Shown here one piece after another: positions 62,646 through 64,000 of a stretch of 64,000 bases of DNA. The stretch is from assembly GCA_947373225.1 (NCBI GenBank), contig CANBWX010000003.1, positions 1-64,000 on the forward strand, in the 5' to 3' direction. Made by a program: the position numbers and the translations under genes. Origin of the DNA: Flavobacteriaceae bacterium (GTDB lineage Bacteria; Bacteroidota; Bacteroidia; Flavobacteriales; Flavobacteriaceae). The number at the start of each line of letters is the position of its first letter. The stretch's first letter is position 1. The notes beneath the pieces were generated by a model. It worked only from the letters and a program-made list of their open reading frames with translations. It was not told the origin of the DNA and searched no databases.

Positions 62646-63923
62646 TTAGAATGAATCTCTCATTTTTCTTTTTATTTCTTTTAAACACAGATTGTTGATA
62701 CTTCCTTCGTGTGTATGTTTTGTTTCTTTTGGTGATTGAAAAGTACCGTTTTCTAATTGTTCGGCAACAGTTTTATAAGCATCTCTGAAAGGAATTCCTG
62801 CAACTACCATTTCATTTAAAGTATCAACGGTAAATAGATAATTGTACTTAGGATCGTCTAGAATATGGTCTTTTACTTTGATGTCTTTTATGGAGAAAAT
62901 GGCAATATCCAAACACGCTTTTAGGTTTTGAATAGCAGGAAACAAACCTTCTTTCAACAATTGTAAATCCCTGTGATAACCGCTTGGCAAGTTGTTGGTG
63001 ATTAACGTAATTTCATAAGGCAACGCTTGAATTTTGTTGCATTTTCCACGAATTAATTCAAAAACATCAGGATTTTTCTTGTGTGGCATAATGCTAGAAC
63101 CTGTCGTAAGATGTGCTGGCAAACTGATAAAATTAAAATTTTGACTCATATACAAACACACATCCATAGAAAATTTTGCCAAAGTTGCAGCAACGCTACT
63201 CATTGCGAAAGCCACTGTTTTTTCTGATTTTCCACGGCTCATTTGCGCCGCAACCGAATTGTATTTTAAGGTTTCAAAGCCTAATTCTTTGGTTGTAAAA
63301 GTTCTGTTGATAGGAAATGAACTTCCGTAACCTGCAGCAGAACCTAAAGGATTTTGATCTACGATTTTCAAAGCTGCATTTAGCATCGTAATATCGTCAA
63401 TCAAGGTTTCGGCATAAGCAGAAAACCACATTCCGAAAGATGACGGCATCGCAATTTGCAAATGTGTGTAACCTGGCAATAACACATTTTGGTGTCTTTC
63501 GGCAGATTCCATTAGTAAGTCAAAAAGGGTTTGAACTTGTACTTTAAATTCTTTTACGACGTCTTTTAGATACAAATTTACATCGACTAAAACTTGGTCA
63601 TTACGCGAACGAGCTGTGTGGATTTTCTTTCCAGCATCACCTAGTTTCAGAGTCAATAAATACTCGATTTTAGAATGTACATCTTCAAAACTATCTTCAA
63701 TTTCGAAATCGCCTTTTTCGACATCAATGATGATATCTTCTAAAGCGAGAACCAAAGAATCGGTTTCTTCATCAGTTAAAAGTCCAATTTGTCCCAACAT
63801 TTTGGCGTGAGCAATAGAGCCTAACGCATCGTATTTGGCTAGGACCAAGTCGAGTTCACGGTCGTTTCCAACGGTGAAATGTTCTATTTGTTTATCTGTT
63901 GGTATTCCTTTTTCCCAAAGTTT
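62646..63923 (-). CDS. argH: Argininosuccinate lyase; start codon not identifiable
   Basis: KLWEKGIPTDKQIEHFTVGNDRELDLVLAKYDALGSIAHAKML; TGSSIMPHKKNPDVFELIRGK signature. No ATG/GTG/TTG until TTG at 63848. Confidence 0.9.
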   Translation of the reverse strand, partial: KLWEKGIPTDKQIEHFTVGNDRELDLVLAKYDALGSIAHAKMLGQIGLLTDEETDSLVLALEDIIIDVEKGDFEIEDSFEDVHSKIEYLLTLKLGDAGKKIHTARSRNDQVLVDVNLYLKDVVKEFKVQVQTLFDLLMESAERHQNVLLPGYTHLQIAMPSSFGMWFSAYAETLIDDITMLNAALKIVDQNPLGSAAGYGSSFPINRTFTTKELGFETLKYNSVAAQMSRGKSEKTVAFAMSSVAATLAKFSMDVCLYMSQNFNFISLPAHLTTGSSIMPHKKNPDVFELIRGKCNKIQALPYEITLITNNLPSGYHRDLQLLKEGLFPAIQNLKACLDIAIFSIKDIKVKDHILDDPKYNYLFTVDTLNEMVVAGIPFRDAYKTVAEQLENGTFQSPKETKHTHEGSINNLCLKEIKRKMRDSF

Positions 63924-63944
63924 CCTAGGTGTATTTTTTATTTC

Positions 63945-63972
63945 GTAGGGACAAGTCGCGACTTGTCCCTAC
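63945..63972. repeat. Perfect 28-bp palindrome
   Basis: GTAGGGACAAGTCG|CGACTTGTCCCTAC. Confidence 0.9.
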
Positions 63973-64000
63973 TTATTATTGTTTAAAAAAATCAGTCAAT

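Overview
This 64 kb window is ordinary, densely coded core chromosome of a Bacteroidota bacterium. It looks Flavobacterium-like: AT-rich, TAnnTTTG promoter elements, and Bacteroidetes-type gene neighbourhoods. I recognise ligA, a split 5'-nucleotidase pair, dapA, bamD-rpoZ-coaBC, recN, fabV, coaE, a two-component system, an acyl-ACP thioesterase, miaA, an exonuclease/GIY-YIG fusion, pcm, an HTH-Fic protein, smpB, an M1 peptidase, cysM/cysE, an Nramp transporter, a cysteine desulfurase, an Mla/MCE lipid transport operon, a CbpA-like J protein, tpiA-TlpA-DoxX-DUF1599 with folP, rlmH, two tandem giant multi-PAS hybrid kinases, aguA/aguB, clpB and argH. I saw no rRNA, tRNA, CRISPR array, prophage or transposase gene. 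I did not find a convincing new multi-gene system. The observations most worth checking are: (1) argH at the right edge keeps its conserved N-terminus but has no usable start codon at the expected position (AGG where ATG is expected), with a perfect 28-bp palindrome just upstream; (2) a ~450 bp island of unrelated palindromic repeats next to clpB, plus related repeats elsewhere in the window; (3) a tandem pair of ~1300-aa 7-PAS hybrid kinases with uneven divergence and possible gene conversion; (4) an HTH-Fic gene whose promoter overlaps a palindrome, suggesting autoregulation. All calls come from reading the sequence and recalling protein families; no searches were run.
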